NCBI GenBank assembly: GCA_027627225.1
Contig: JAPFQT010000363.1
Coordinates: 94,351-158,350 of the forward strand
DNA from: Congeria kusceri
Taxonomy: Eukaryota > Mollusca > Bivalvia > Myida > Dreissenidae
DNA: 64,000 bases
Direction: 5' to 3'
Below the pieces are notes generated by a model, which saw only the letters and a list, made by a program, of their open reading frames with translations, was not told where the DNA came from and ran no database searches. Shown here piece by piece: positions 33,115-44,860 of the stretch. Positions within the stretch are counted from its first letter, which is position 1. Every line of letters begins with the position of its first letter. A program made the position numbers and the translations under genes.

Positions 33115-33916
33115 CATTTCCCCCCTGTGAAAATGACGTCCCGTCATAGTCATAACATTTGTATAGCCAGTCATGAGTTCAGTCGATTGTCCACATTTTA
33201 AAATCATTATATGTACAATAGCACTAGAAATTAACATGTACTAAATATTTACAACAGAATATAAGATAAAACTTGCAAACAACATAAATGCAGCAATAAT
33301 TCGACTATTCATATATCTGCACTAATACAGCTTCCTTTCTGTGAAAGAAAAACATACATTTAACAATTCATATCTGAATTAAGTTCACGATTCTTCTTTC
33401 CCCGTCTAAATGAATTGTGTACTCTAAAATAGGTTAAATATATATGTACAGATTATAATAAAATTTTACTTCATAATAGCATCTACTACTTTTTTAGCAA
33501 AGTCAAAGCCCATATTGTTTAAAATGCCAGAAGCTTTAAATCTCCTATCAATAGGTCTGTTCACGACACTAAACATGTCAAATCATCATATCTCGCTGGT
33601 TGTTTCCTTTGTCGTTCTGATTTTCTTGTAGGTTGTACTGGTAATTTCCTTCTTTTCTTTCTTGTTGTATCATTCACATCTTGTTCTTGCACTGTAGTGT
33701 CTTGAGTGATTTCATGTTCAGATTATCTCTGTCAGTATTCTCTACTTCTACTGTTGGTTCCGTGGTTTCATTCTCGGTTACACTGTTGGATTCATTTTCT
33801 TCATTTCGCAGCTAAATTACATCTGTATTCCTCTCGGCTTCTTGTTCTCCAGAGGGTAGACTATTCCCAACTGTGATTTCCTCATTCACTGTTCTCGTTC
33901 GCACATCACTATCATG

Positions 33917-35460
33917 TCAGGGCGATGTGTATGCTACATCACTAGACTCTGTGACTCGTTCTCTGTTCCCGTTTACCATGAGTTTGTGGGCGTCCCCACT
34001 TACACTTGTTCTCGGAACATGTATATAACTCACACTATCTTCATCAGAACTGTTGCTTTGTGACGGTTCACTCTGTGCAACATCTAACAACTTACTTTTG
34101 GATGCATCCTTCTCATAAACAGCAGTTTTCTGCACTGGGTCAATCACATCTTGCTGCCTTGCCTCGTCGTGATTTCCCTGAGTTTGCACTGGAAACAAAT
34201 GATTCCTATGCACAGTTTTAACTCTACCACTTTCCACACCTTTAAGCCTGAATACAGGAATATTTTCTCTTGGTTGTTCTGTTATCACATACAGTTCTTC
34301 TTCATATTTGTCTGCGAGCTTGTGCTTTCCTTCACCATGTGCCAATATTTTCACTGAAACGTGGTTACCTACTTGCACATTAGCACCTCTGACCTTCAAG
34401 TCATAACTCTGCTTCTGCTTTTCTCTGGTTTTAGAAATATGATTTTCTACAATATCTCTTGTCTTACTGATTCTGTCTTTCAAATCATCAATATACTCTT
34501 GAGTTGTCTTGTTGATTGATGTTTCTTGAAATCTTTCAAATACAGTATCTATGGTAATGTTGGCTTCCGTCCACACATCAATATGAAAGATGAAAACTTC
34601 GTTCATTCATGTGGAGTACAGTTGTACGAGTAAACTAATGAGTTTATGTATTTTTTCCAGTTGTCTTTCTGTTTATTTTCCAAAGTACCTGACATATTTA
34701 ATAGTGTTCTGTTGAATCTTTCTGGACCCGCATTGCCTTGGGGGTGGTAAATGGATGTATGTGTCTTCTTCATGTTGGTTATGTTACATAATTCTTTGAT
34801 GATTTCGGATTCGAAATTTGCTCCCTGATCTGAATGCAATCTAGTTAGAATACCGTAATGGGTAATAAAATTGTTGAGAAATGCTTCTGCAGTAGTCTTT
34901 GCAGTCTGATCTCTAGTAGGAATAGCAAGTGCGAATTTGGTGAAGTGATCTGTAATCACTAGAATGCTGTTCTATCCTCCTTTTGATGATTCCAATGAGA
35001 GATAGTCAAAACAAATGAGCTCTAGTGGATATGTTGTATGCACATTAACTAGTGGTGCTCTGGTGTTAGTAGCAGTTTTCCGTCGTAAACATCTGTTGCA
35101 CTGTGAAACGTATTTCTCTATCTCCGTTGTCATTCTAGGCCAAAAAAATCTTTGCCGTACAAGTTTCAAAGTTCTTTTTTTACCAGGATGTCCTACATCA
35201 GTATGAAGACCTTTCAACACATCTGCCTTATACACTTCCGGTATCACTAACTGTTCAATATGTTCACCTTGGTCTTCAATTTCTCTGAACAACACACCTC
35301 TCTTGATCTTCAAACTTGCAAAGTTCTTTTTCATGTTCACATCTAGCTTACTGTATATGTGTTGTGGGAGTGTCTTATCGATGACTGCTCTTCTCCACTT
35401 GTCAACTGTAGGATCAGATCGTTGGGCTTTTCGAATTTCCCGCAGTTCCATTTGAGCCAA
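33917..35460 (-). pseudogene. Retrotransposon integrase (broken)
   Basis: The N-terminal zinc-binding region is seen in 35460-34972 (HPGKKRTLKLVRQRFFWPR, then CNRC) and the first catalytic Asp in LICFDYLSLE. A stop codon near 34972 separates it from the next part (34959-34603), which has the second Asp in RLHSDQGANFES and the Glu in GNAGPERFNRTL. The C-terminal piece (34606-33917) has a GPY/F-like module (LADKYEEELYVI ... VHRNHLFPV). All three catalytic acidic residues remain, but the frame is interrupted at least twice. Confidence 0.9.
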
Positions 35461-37464
35461 TGGTCGTCCAAAGTTATCACAGCTATATCTACTACATTAA
35501 AAGATAAACAAGGCAATGTTTCAAAATAACAATAACTACTCTGAAGAGAATTGCAAATAGCTTTGACAACACTATTATCACGTTGTAAACAATCACTAGA
35601 ATATACATCTTTCGCTTGTGGGTATCTGCTTAATGCGTCAGCATCTGTGTTTTTCACACCTCGCCTGTAAAAAATATCAAAGTTATATTCTCCCAGATCA
35701 GCAGCCCATCTTTGACCGGTGGCATCTACTTTTGCTGAAGATAAAACATATGTCAAGGGATTACTATCTGTGTACACTGTAAAATGATTATGTGATAAAT
35801 ATTCAGAAAATTTCTCTGTAATGGCCCACTTTAACGCTAGAAATTCTAATTTGAATGCAGAATAGTTCTTTTCCGACTTTGAGAGTGCTCTGCTGGCATA
35901 AGCTATGACTCTTTTCCGATTGTCAGCGTGTTGTTGGTACAGTACTGTTCCCAGTCCTTGTGTTGGCGCATCTGTGTGCTATTCAAAAAGTTTCTGAAAA
36001 TCAGGATAAGCCAAAATAGGTGTTGTGGTTAATATGACTTTTAATTTATCAAATATTTCTTGGTTTTCTTCTGTCCATGTCCAGTCCTAAGCATCTTTCT
36101 TCTGTTGAGCTTTCTTACCTGTAGGATGTGGAATCAAATCTGAAAGAGGTTTAGTGAGTTTACTGAAATCTTTGATCAATCTCCGGTAGCACCCAGCAAA
36201 TGCTAAGAAAGAATGTAATAAGTTAGAGTTTTGTGGCGTTTGTCAATTTCTTATCTTGTCAATTTTCTCAGGATCTGTCTCTATCCCTTCGTTGCTCAAA
36301 ATGTGACCTGAAAAATTAACACGTTGTTGGAAAAAATGACACTTTTCAGGACTAAGTTTCAAGTTACATTCCTGCAATCTAGATAAAACTAATTCTAACC
36401 GCTCTAAATGCTCAGACACCGTGTTGCTGAAAAATATCAAATCATCAAGAAAAATAACACATATTTTCATATTAAAGTCACCAAAACATTCTTGCATTAA
36501 CCTTTGATAAGTGGCTGGACTATTACACAAACCGAAAGGCATCTTGTTAAATTCACAGAATCCAAGTGGTCCTACAGTAAATCCAGTGCGTTCCTTATGT
36601 TCCTCTTCAATTTCAACTTGATGGTACCCTGCCTTCATGTCTACAGCTGTAAAGTACTTGGCTCCTTGCAAACAATCAAATATTTCTTCAGTTCTTGGAA
36701 GAGCAAATGGATCCTTTATGGTTCTGTCGTTCAGCATTCTGAGATTTAGATGGTCGTATAATGTTACATGCTAACAGTTGTTCAATACGCTGTCTAACTT
36801 CGTCGATCATTCCAGACGGTATTCTTCGGTGTCTCTGCTTAAATGGTCTTTCATCATGTTAATCTATTTGGTGTTTGATGGTTGTGCAGTTTCCAATATC
36901 AGTGTCACATGTAGAGAATATATTGCGGTGTTTCATTAGAAGGTCAGTTAATGCTTGTCGTTGTTCAGGTTCTAGGATGTTTTCTTCAACAATGCTGAGT
37001 TCATTGACTATTTTCTGCCGTTTTCTGTCTTTGTCTTCTTCTTCTAATCTGTCAAGCACTTCTTCTGTTACTTCTACTGGTTGTAGTTCGCATAAGATAG
37101 CTTTTGGTGCCAGACATACAGTGTTGGTTGACAAATTGGTCAAGGTAACAGTTATGTTCTTCTTTCCAGACATCATTAATGCTGGCCTCACTTCAACAGT
37201 ACTAGGCAATTTACTTGCAGTACACTCCTGGATCAGAGCAGAAGTGACTGGATAATCCATTTCTTTGTCTGTATAGGCTTGGACTGTTATTGTTTCATTC
37301 TGTCTAATAATAACTTGATGCTGCAAGGCGTTTCTAACGTTAGCTATACAGTTGTTGTTCTGCTGTAACTTCTTTTCCCTAAACACAATGCTTCTAAAAC
37401 ATAAGTACCATGGCACATGTAAGTCAGCTTTCTGCAAAATATGGTAATGACTGTCCGTCAGCAC
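35343..37464 (-). pseudogene. Retrotransposon reverse transcriptase and RNase H (broken)
   Basis: A connector segment (37464-36859) ends in a stop. The RT core is in 36737-36243 (FTAVDMKAGYHQVEIEEE; GLCNSPATYQRLM; active-site box as FLDD in CVIFLDDLIFFS; LSPEKCHFF). RNase H follows with TDAPTQGLG, FKLEFLALKWA and VYTDSNPLTYVLS, interrupted by at least two stops between 36240 and 35780. Tether region: RWAADLGEYNFDIFYRRGVK. Confidence 0.92.
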
Positions 37465-37479
37465 ACTCTACATGGAGAA

Positions 37480-37739
37480 TTTCTTGCGAAGGTTGTAATG
37501 GAATGTCTTTAAAGTGTTCTTCGTAGAAAGATTTGGCGATAACACACAGCTTCCTGTGTCCAAGAGTGCTTGTGTTTCTTTGCCGTTAATATAGATGTTG
37601 GCTTCGTTAGATTCTCCTACTAATTTGGAATCTGTTATTGTAGTGCCCGCATTCGATCCTTGCCGTTAATATCGATGTAGGCTTCGTTAGATTCTCCTAC
37701 TAATTTGGAATCTGTTATTGTTGTGCCCGCATTCGATCC
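37480..37739 (-). pseudogene. Retroviral-type aspartic protease (broken by an 80-bp duplication)
   Basis: ALLDTGSCVLS (DTG codons at 37560-37552) is the catalytic motif of a retrotransposon protease. Just upstream on the minus strand an 80-bp segment is present twice in tandem (37580-37659 and 37660-37739, starting 'ttgccgttaat' on the + strand). As 80 is not a multiple of 3, the duplication shifts the frame. Confidence 0.85.
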
Positions 37740-37753
37740 CTCAATAAGAGCAC

Positions 37754-38905
37754 TTACCCTTTTAAATTTCTGTTTCCATTCTGCAAGTCATTCGGGCAAT
37801 CTTTTGCAAAGTGTCCCTGGCCACCACATGTGTGACATGCACCTACCTCGAAAGGTGTTACTGCCGAGTGGTCTTCTAGGTCTGTAGCTGCCTCTTCCTC
37901 CTCTATGTTGTGGTGGTTGTTGGAATCTACCTCTTCTAAAGTTTCTGCCAACATAATAGGTTGGGTTGGTGTTCCCCTTCTGCAATTCCTCAATATTCCT
38001 GTTCAATTCATTTACCATCTCTCTCAATTCGTTGATCTCTGACTTACCTTCCTTTTCAGTCTTCTGAGCAACATTGCATGGCTTCATTTTATCTGTTGTT
38101 TGGAGCTCTTTCTCCAATCTTCGTAACTTTATCTTGAACCTGTCATAGTCATCTATTGTGTCGTACTTGTACTATGCTATATGCTTCAGCTCTAGTTTCA
38201 ATCCTTGAACAAGCACTTGTTTCGAGAGCTGATCATCTCCTCTTTTGATTGCTTTCAGTTCTACTGCTCTGGCGTACAAATCTTCCAGCCTTAATGCATA
38301 AGTTGTAACTTCTTCAGATCCTCGGGTACGAGAGTAAAATTTTCTCATCACCGACTCCTGCGATTCTATGCTACCGTAAGTACCTTCTAGCTTCTTCTGA
38401 ACTTCTTGGATGGTTGTACCAGGTCCTAATATCCACACGATATCGCTGGCTGTGCCTCGCACTGACCTTCTCACTCCCAGCATAACTTTTTTTTCCGTGA
38501 ATGTTCCCTCTGTCAACAGTGCGTCTATTTCATACTTAAAGGCATCCCACGAAACTTCACCTTTATTATCTTCCCCCGAAAATGTAGAAAACTTTGGGAA
38601 ATGGTATGTTCCTGTCTCTGGGGTAGCAGGAGTTCTCAGTAATGAATACTCATACCTTGATCTTTCGACTGGCTGCGTCTTGATGGTTTTCTATCCTCGC
38701 CCATCTTCTGGCCAAGACTTCTCAGAAATAGACCCTAGTCTTCCTCACTTTCTGTCTGAGGATCCATGTTCAAATCATGAAGAGCCTCTAGTAGTTTCTT
38801 TTCCTTTTCTGACAACGTGTGTTCTCGTTCAGACCCACCGCTTACTAATTCACTCTTAGAGGGGTCATTATCTTCCTTTGACCTTGCATAATCCCTACTA
38901 TCCAT
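37754..38905 (-). pseudogene. Retrotransposon gag (broken)
   Basis: Likely start ATG at 38905 (MDSRDYARSKED...). A capsid-like stretch is in 38516-38172 (QKKLEGTYGSIESQESVMRK, FYSRTRG) and ends in a stop; a coiled, basic, Arg/Gly-rich nucleocapsid region follows (38117-37788), and a CCHC zinc knuckle (CHTCGGQGHFAKDC) is in another frame (37993-37754). At least one stop and one frameshift break it. Confidence 0.85.
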
Positions 38906-39906
38906 TATAATTAAATAGAGAAACTAATTAATAAACAGACTGAAATGTAAAACAGATTCTACATAATACACACAAAATAAATTATGAAAATCCTCTGCAA
39001 ATCTGAAATGTGCAAATAAATGTTAATGTTTTAATTAAAATTTACAATGCTGCAACAAGTATACAACATTAAACTACTCACTGCAAAATAATACAGCTAT
39101 AAATCAATTAATCAATCTGCCTTTCCTGAACTTTTAAAACAGGCATGTCAAGGTCAAACTTCGATGTTAATAATTTTACCGTCAAGGTCAATATCCCAGT
39201 ATATCAAGCATGTGTAGCATTCAGCAAGATTTCAAATTAAACCAACGCTATATAGCTGTATGATTTGAATGCTGGTCACCACCTCTAGACAAACAACACA
39301 TCTGAAATAAAACTAGTTGGCCACTGAAAAGTACTGTTATAACAAATAATAATATGATATACTATGTACTGTTTTCAATATGATGGCAACATTATGAAAA
39401 GTAAAGATGCTTCAGTAAAAAATAATTATAGACTTGTTAGAATTAAGAACCTCCGCCTAGGTTTATTTATGTATATGCTATGGTTTCATGCAATAGTGAC
39501 ACTTTCCCAAATTTTCCTTTTCACTTTCCTAGACTATTTAGAAAACTGCAGTTCTAAATGAAACAGTTATTAAAATATAGCAAAATATATACAAAATACT
39601 GTACCCAAATGGTTGTTTACAATTTAATAAAGAAATTCAACTGCAATTGACTAAATAAATGGCCTTCCACTATTGGTACTTACAAAAACAGGTTAAACAG
39701 CTGTCTGGATCAATCAATAGGCCTGCAATGTAATTGTCACAGGGTCCACTGTCAGTTCGATGGTCCTTGACGATGTACACACTGCAACTCCAAGCTGCCC
39801 CCTCAAAACTGTAGAATGTCCACAGCCTTGCACGTGATCGTATAATACAAATCAGTAGTGTAAAAGCACTTTTCAGTTGTTAAACAAGAGAAACTAAGTT
39901 TATACA

Positions 39907-39920
39907 CGTTGGGCGCCATT
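39907..39920 (-). promoter_or_regulatory. Primer-binding site of the minus-strand LTR element
   Basis: On the minus strand TGGCGCCCAACGTG follows 'tttacaaa', the expected LTR-end CA plus a two-base gap. The same 14-mer lies at 63079-63092 on the + strand. It is complementary to the 3' end of a tRNA (Lys-type in many Ty3/gypsy and retroviral elements; isoacceptor not determined here). Confidence 0.8.
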
Positions 39921-40057
39921 TGTAAATTGTGTGCTTTAGTGATAGATGAATAGTAACCTATCTACACAACACAATAGGTTCGATTAAATGTCCGTTTTAT
40001 AGTTACCCTCCATATTCACGTCAAACAGTTGATAACATGATAGTATTTAGTACTAAT

Positions 40058-40277
40058 ATGAGTATATATCTGTCAAGGTCGCAGACACTGATATCACGTG
40101 TATGAGTATATATCTGTCAAGGTCGCAGACACTGATATCACGCGTATGAGTATACATCTGTCAAGGTCGCAGACACTGATATCACGTGTATGAGTATACA
40201 TCTGTCAAGGTCGCAGACACTGATATCACGCGTATGAGTATACATCTGTCAAGGTCGCAGACACTGATATCACGTGC
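40058..40277 (+). repeat. 44-bp tandem array, five copies
   Basis: Unit 'gtatgagtatacatctgtca' + 'aggtcgcagacactgatatc' + 'acgc/acgt', five near-identical copies between the primer-binding site and the LTR match. Alternation of ACGTG and ACGCG ends suggests growth by two-unit steps. Confidence 0.95.
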
Positions 40278-40685
40278 TGGCGCCCTGCAATTATAAAATA
40301 CGGATTCTCAACAGTAATATACAAAATATACAATTACAATAATATTGAAATACATAATCATGATGATGAAGGAATAAATATACGCACATATCTAGTGGCC
40401 GTCTATACAATGTATCCGCTGAATTACATCGCAATAACTCGACAACTTAAACGAATTGTTCCATGGGCATAATAAGAACAATAGTAATTGCAATTAGAAC
40501 AGTATGTACATTTCCATACAGGACATTAACCGCAATAACAACATACCAATTGTGGATTGGCCTCTCACGACAACGCCTGACACTGGACCCTGAACTGTAG
40601 GCTTTCCCCTGTGCTGGGCTACTGCAATATTAATGCATATGTGCACATAAATATTACAGACGGTGATAATTGTTACGACTGTTAA

Positions 40686-40694
40686 TAATATAAA
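40686..40694 (+). repeat. 9-bp target-site duplication, left copy
   Basis: 'taatataaa' occurs at 40686-40694 and 48527-48535. The uninterrupted left LTR has a single 'taatataaa' at the matching place, which identifies it as a target duplication. Confidence 0.85.
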
Positions 40695-41269
40695 TAGCAT
40701 CCACAGGCCATTTTTGAAACTTGAGAAAAACTATAATTATTATATATCGTTGGAAAGGTCTTGATGATAGAAAAAAAATGGTGTAATTTTTTTTTAATCG
40801 GACCACCCAATCAGGAGTTATGGGCCTTTAAAATTTTGACATTTCGTATTTTTTCTGAATAAGTCACATACTATCATTTACTTAGATTTTATATTTAAAG
40901 CCGTGCCAAATATTAATATTCTAAATAGTTATATCAATTATATACAAAAGCAAGTGATTTTTATATAAATAATGTTTATTTCAAATTTTTTATTCATTAT
41001 ATAGAGATAATTATAGCCCTTTGCTTACTGCGATATTAAGCTATTATTCCCATAAAATGCCGCATTATTAAAAAAAAATTCTTGATAAGCACATCGTGAC
41101 AATTTTAGTACTCCCTACTCTATATGACATTTATTTTATGATGATTATTGATTAATTCACCAGTATGATTTGATTGGTGTATTAGGACGAACATAGGATG
41201 TTTTATTAATACATATCAACCGTATTCAAATAGACGTCATTTTGTTATGCCTTCTATTTCTAATATGTG

Positions 41270-44200
41270 TTAGTGATCCTGCTCCCGGATTATGACATCA
41301 CCGGCTTGATATTCTTCACCCAGCTTTGCTGCGTATACGGCCTCGTCATCATCATACGTCACATTAAACCATTGAGGGAAGCCTGGGACCTGAAAGTATA
41401 AAGTATTCAATATGTTACGTAATCAGATGTTTGCTTTTCACGTGTTTTTCCCATTCAATATTTGCTTTTCAATTAAAGCACCTGAAAATGAATAACAATG
41501 ATTTAACAATGTATTATTTGCAATCACCTGGGAAATAACTCTCCATTTATACCATCTTGGCTCATCATTCTCCAACCATTTATGTTCTATGACTCTGCCA
41601 ACCAACATATGAGATTGTTCTGGTGGTAGGATTTGATAAGTATGTTCAATCAACGAAAGAACATTTTCTTCAACTCATTTACTGTCAAATTTGTTCGCTT
41701 ACCATTAATAAGTTTACTAATGAATAAACACCTGGCTTGTTACAGACGTGTTTAAAAAAAACATTTTTTCTAAAACTTGTTGAAATTTAAGGGCATCCGC
41801 TTTTTCTTTCTCAGAATTTATATTGGAAAGCTCCTCTTCCATTTGCTGTTGGTTCTGCCACAGTCCATAAAAAGCATATCTGTCGTTTCTTTTTCTAGTC
41901 TTTCAATTCTTCTTTTTTCTAGCTCTTGTTTCTTAAGAAAATCCTCTTGTTGCTTTTTTTATCCTCTTTACCAGTATTCCCTCTTCTCTTTCCTTAAATT
42001 TCCTTCTTTCGGAGATGGTACCTCTTTTCTTGCATGTTCAATTATTTCCTTGCTGTTCGCTTTGTTTTCAAGCCACTCACCCGTTTTATTGAGCGTAAAC
42101 GCAATTTGTCTTTCTAAGGCTAGAGTTTTTATGTTAGGTTTCAATAATTTTTGAAATAAGACGAAGAGCCTTACATCCAGCAAGAAAAAAAGGTTCATTT
42201 GCAACACTCTTCAGTAAACCATTCATAGAACTTTTGTTAAAAACTCCAGCATTTTATTTTGTAAGAAAAACATGTGTCCAGCATTTGAAAATAATATGTT
42301 AAAACAATTTCCTCTAAGTGGCTGTAATGGCAAACCTAAAAGCTGGTTAGATTAAAAAAAAACAGAAATAAAAGTCAAAAAAGCTGAATGGCAACCATTT
42401 TTCTGATCACCTCTTCATGCGAATGCCTTGCAGGCTGTGTGTACCATTCGAATTGTTCCGGACTGTCCGGATTTTGTAAAAGAAGGATTATCAATAGGAA
42501 TGTTACCTTCAAAATGTTCTTTCTCCGATTCATATATCGCCTGCTGTGAAACATCAGCCATGTGCACTAGTGTATGGAGGCCACAGAAAAAAATTATTCA
42601 TTGGACTAATCGCTTGTTTAGACTCTTCATTCATGCTATTATAATTTTTAACTACATCTGGCAATAAACTGGCCCCATATTCAGAATTTCTTCAAGCATT
42701 GAATTAAATTTTGTTTCTGTGGACGCTCTGTCATTCATGGTATTTTTTATATTACAAAGAATTTGTTTTGCTGGACTTTCCATATTTTCGCCGTTACTTG
42801 CTAAGTCAATGTCATTTAAAATATCTTTAAATTTGTCGAGTGTATCAGATGCTGATTTGGTCGCCATATCACGTAAACCTAAAAGCAAGTAGTTTCCGTC
42901 ACTTTCTGCGTACTCAGACAATTGCCGTCCGACTATCACAGACCTTTCCACTGACCAATTGTTAATTGTGCTTACAGAAGGCAGTTTATTGGGACTTTTG
43001 TTACAAAGTTTTAAAACAGCTTTAATTACCTGACTCACATTTTCACAAGACACATGTAAATCTAAAAGTCTGTAAACACGTTCATGAAGCTCTGGCATAT
43101 AACAGTTTTTATTTTCATCAAATAAGGCCATATCTTCAATGTTCTGCAAAGTAGCATTTTGAATATTGAGATCGTCAATTATAACTTTAAGGTTCTTGAT
43201 CTCTTCATTTCTTTGCAGTATTTCATTTTTTAGGTCACATATTTTTGAATTAAGTTCCTGAATTTCTAATTCATGTTCTGTAACCATATCAATGTCAGCG
43301 TCAAATTTCTGAAATTTTTCTCGCCAACATGCTTATCTGTTAGCAGTGCGTTTTAAGGCTTTTCGCTGCGATTCAGTTTTATTATTATATTTACCAAGAC
43401 TTTCATTTAAACTATCTTTTTCAGCCTAAGTTAAATCTAATTCTAGGGATTATCCTAGAGGGCGACATGGGCGAAATCGTCGCCCTATGGTGTCTGACTT
43501 CGCCCTGTGATCTGATCAAAGCGAAATCAAAATTGCCGAAAACTTCCAATACTAATGCTTATTCCTCTAATCTTATGCCCACTTCTGTCATGGTTTATCT
43601 GATTGTGGAGATAACGATGCTACAGTCATCCATAATCGATCTGTATACAGCGTGAGAAAGTTTGTTACACATCACTGACCTGGCATTGTGTTAATCAATC
43701 AACCAATCAGCTAAGGTTATTCCTGTTGCGGTTCCCGACTTCGCTTACTTGCTTTCAACGTAAATCTGTTATAAGCAAAGGCTGTCAGGAACCAAGAAAG
43801 CAAGTGCATACTGGACGATATGATCAGCCGGTTTACACTAGAATTTACAGTCATTCAGAGTTATTATAAACATTTTACGAACTGTCAAAGAACTTATATT
43901 CAGGCAATGAATATTTGCTGTTTGCTTAATTGCGATGTTTGACCTTAGAACTGACAATTAATTTAAAATTAAAACAAAAATATAACACTGATCAATTATT
44001 TTACATTTCCGCAATTAACACAATCGTAACAAACACCGCGTGTGAAAAGTAACAGATAATCCAACTCCCATTTTGTTGTAAATGACGTCATCCAAACAAA
44101 AGCATTAAACACCATAATAACGTTATTTCATTCTCATGTGGTTTCTTTGTTCTGGCGCCAACTAACGGCGGCAAAATTATGTTGCACGATTTCCACGTGC

Positions 44201-44860
44201 AGCTTGCTGACAATCAAGTGGTGTACAATACCGGTACTTGTCTACCTGAGCGATGTATTACATGTAGCGTTATAAGAAAAATATCAAGGGCGTTAATAAT
44301 TTACATTGCAACATTTACTCGTTATATCATGACATTATTTTAAAGGAAACCAGTGACTGCCTTATGAAGTGTTAGTATCAATTGTCATAAAGATAAACAT
44401 GAGTGCTTGTTTTATTGAAAATACTGTTTCTAATGCCAATAAAACTTATTAAGCTATTTTGTGTTTCTCTTTCATTACTACAGGTTGTAGTCTTTGTAAT
44501 TAATTAATTATACATAATTCAATTGATTGATTGGCTAAATAGCTGCTTTACGCGCCAGTGTCAGTTATCGATAATCTTCTCCCTGAATTCGGCAAAAGGA
44601 GAAGTCACTTCTCCCTAAAATTTTGGGCTAGGATGATCCCTGAATTCGTCTTCTTTCAATTTCATTTGATTTTTTCGTTTGATGCAGCTCAGATGGCAGA
44701 TTTTCAGACACAGACATATAAGCCTCAGCTTTAATACGCAAATCATCATTTGTAGCAAATGGATCAGTTCGATTACTTCGACATTTTCATTTTTTTTCTC
44801 AATCTGAAATCTTTCATTCATAAAGCGATCAAAATTTACTTTTCCCTTTACACGCATTTT
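41270..44860 (-). pseudogene. Uncharacterised transposase-like protein with Tudor-like tail (broken)
   Basis: Pieces in minus-strand order: 44860-44640 (DPFATNDDLRIKAEAYMS, VSENLPSEL; one frameshift), then, after a 1.2-kb insertion, 43440-43290 and 43287-42652 (coiled coil LEIQELNSKICDLKNEI; YMPELHERVYRLLDLHV; KLPSVSTINNW; LGLRDMATKSASDTLDKF), 42660-42420 (MNNFFCGLHTLVHMAD; SGTIRMVHTACKAFA), 42360-41970 (NEPFFLAGCKAL in a second frame), and a C-terminal WYKWRVISQ|VPGFPQWFNV plus YDDDEAVYAAKLGEEY split by an intron (41528/41389), ending at 41270. I recognise this domain order from uncharacterised proteins abundant in bivalves and cnidarians; the mobile context supports a transposase role. Multiple stops and shifts make this copy inactive, and part of the middle seems deleted. 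Confidence 0.65.
43446..44640. mobile_element. 1.2-kb TIR element inside the transposase-like gene
   Basis: The left end 'gggattatcctagagg' and the right end (reverse complement 'gggatcatcctagccc') form a ~13-bp TIR. Each end is followed by a small hairpin ('gggcgacatgggcgaaatcg' + 'tcgccc' at left, 'gggagaagtcacttctccc' at right). It splits the transposase-like frame between RRRIQ and the ELDLT stretch. The interior shows no coding gene. Confidence 0.6.

Larger units (their letters stand above)
33115..39922 (-). mobile_element. Ty3/gypsy LTR retrotransposon internal region (decayed)
   Basis: On the minus strand the order is primer-binding site, gag with zinc knuckle, protease, reverse transcriptase, RNase H, integrase, polypurine tract, which is the Ty3/gypsy order. 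The reading frame is broken by several stops, frameshifts and an 80-bp duplication, so this copy is inactive. It has no envelope-like frame that I can recognise. Confidence 0.93.
39923..40694 (-). mobile_element. 5' LTR, proximal part (interrupted)
   Basis: 40361-40694 matches 32498-32834 of the left LTR. 39923-40360 lies between that match and the primer-binding site and has no counterpart in the left LTR; it includes a 44-bp tandem array. The LTR resumes at 48527. Confidence 0.7.

Noticed and set aside
33917..38905. Active retrotransposon
   Set aside because: Frame breaks occur in gag, RT/RNase H and integrase, and an 80-bp frameshifting duplication lies next to the protease; both LTRs are altered.
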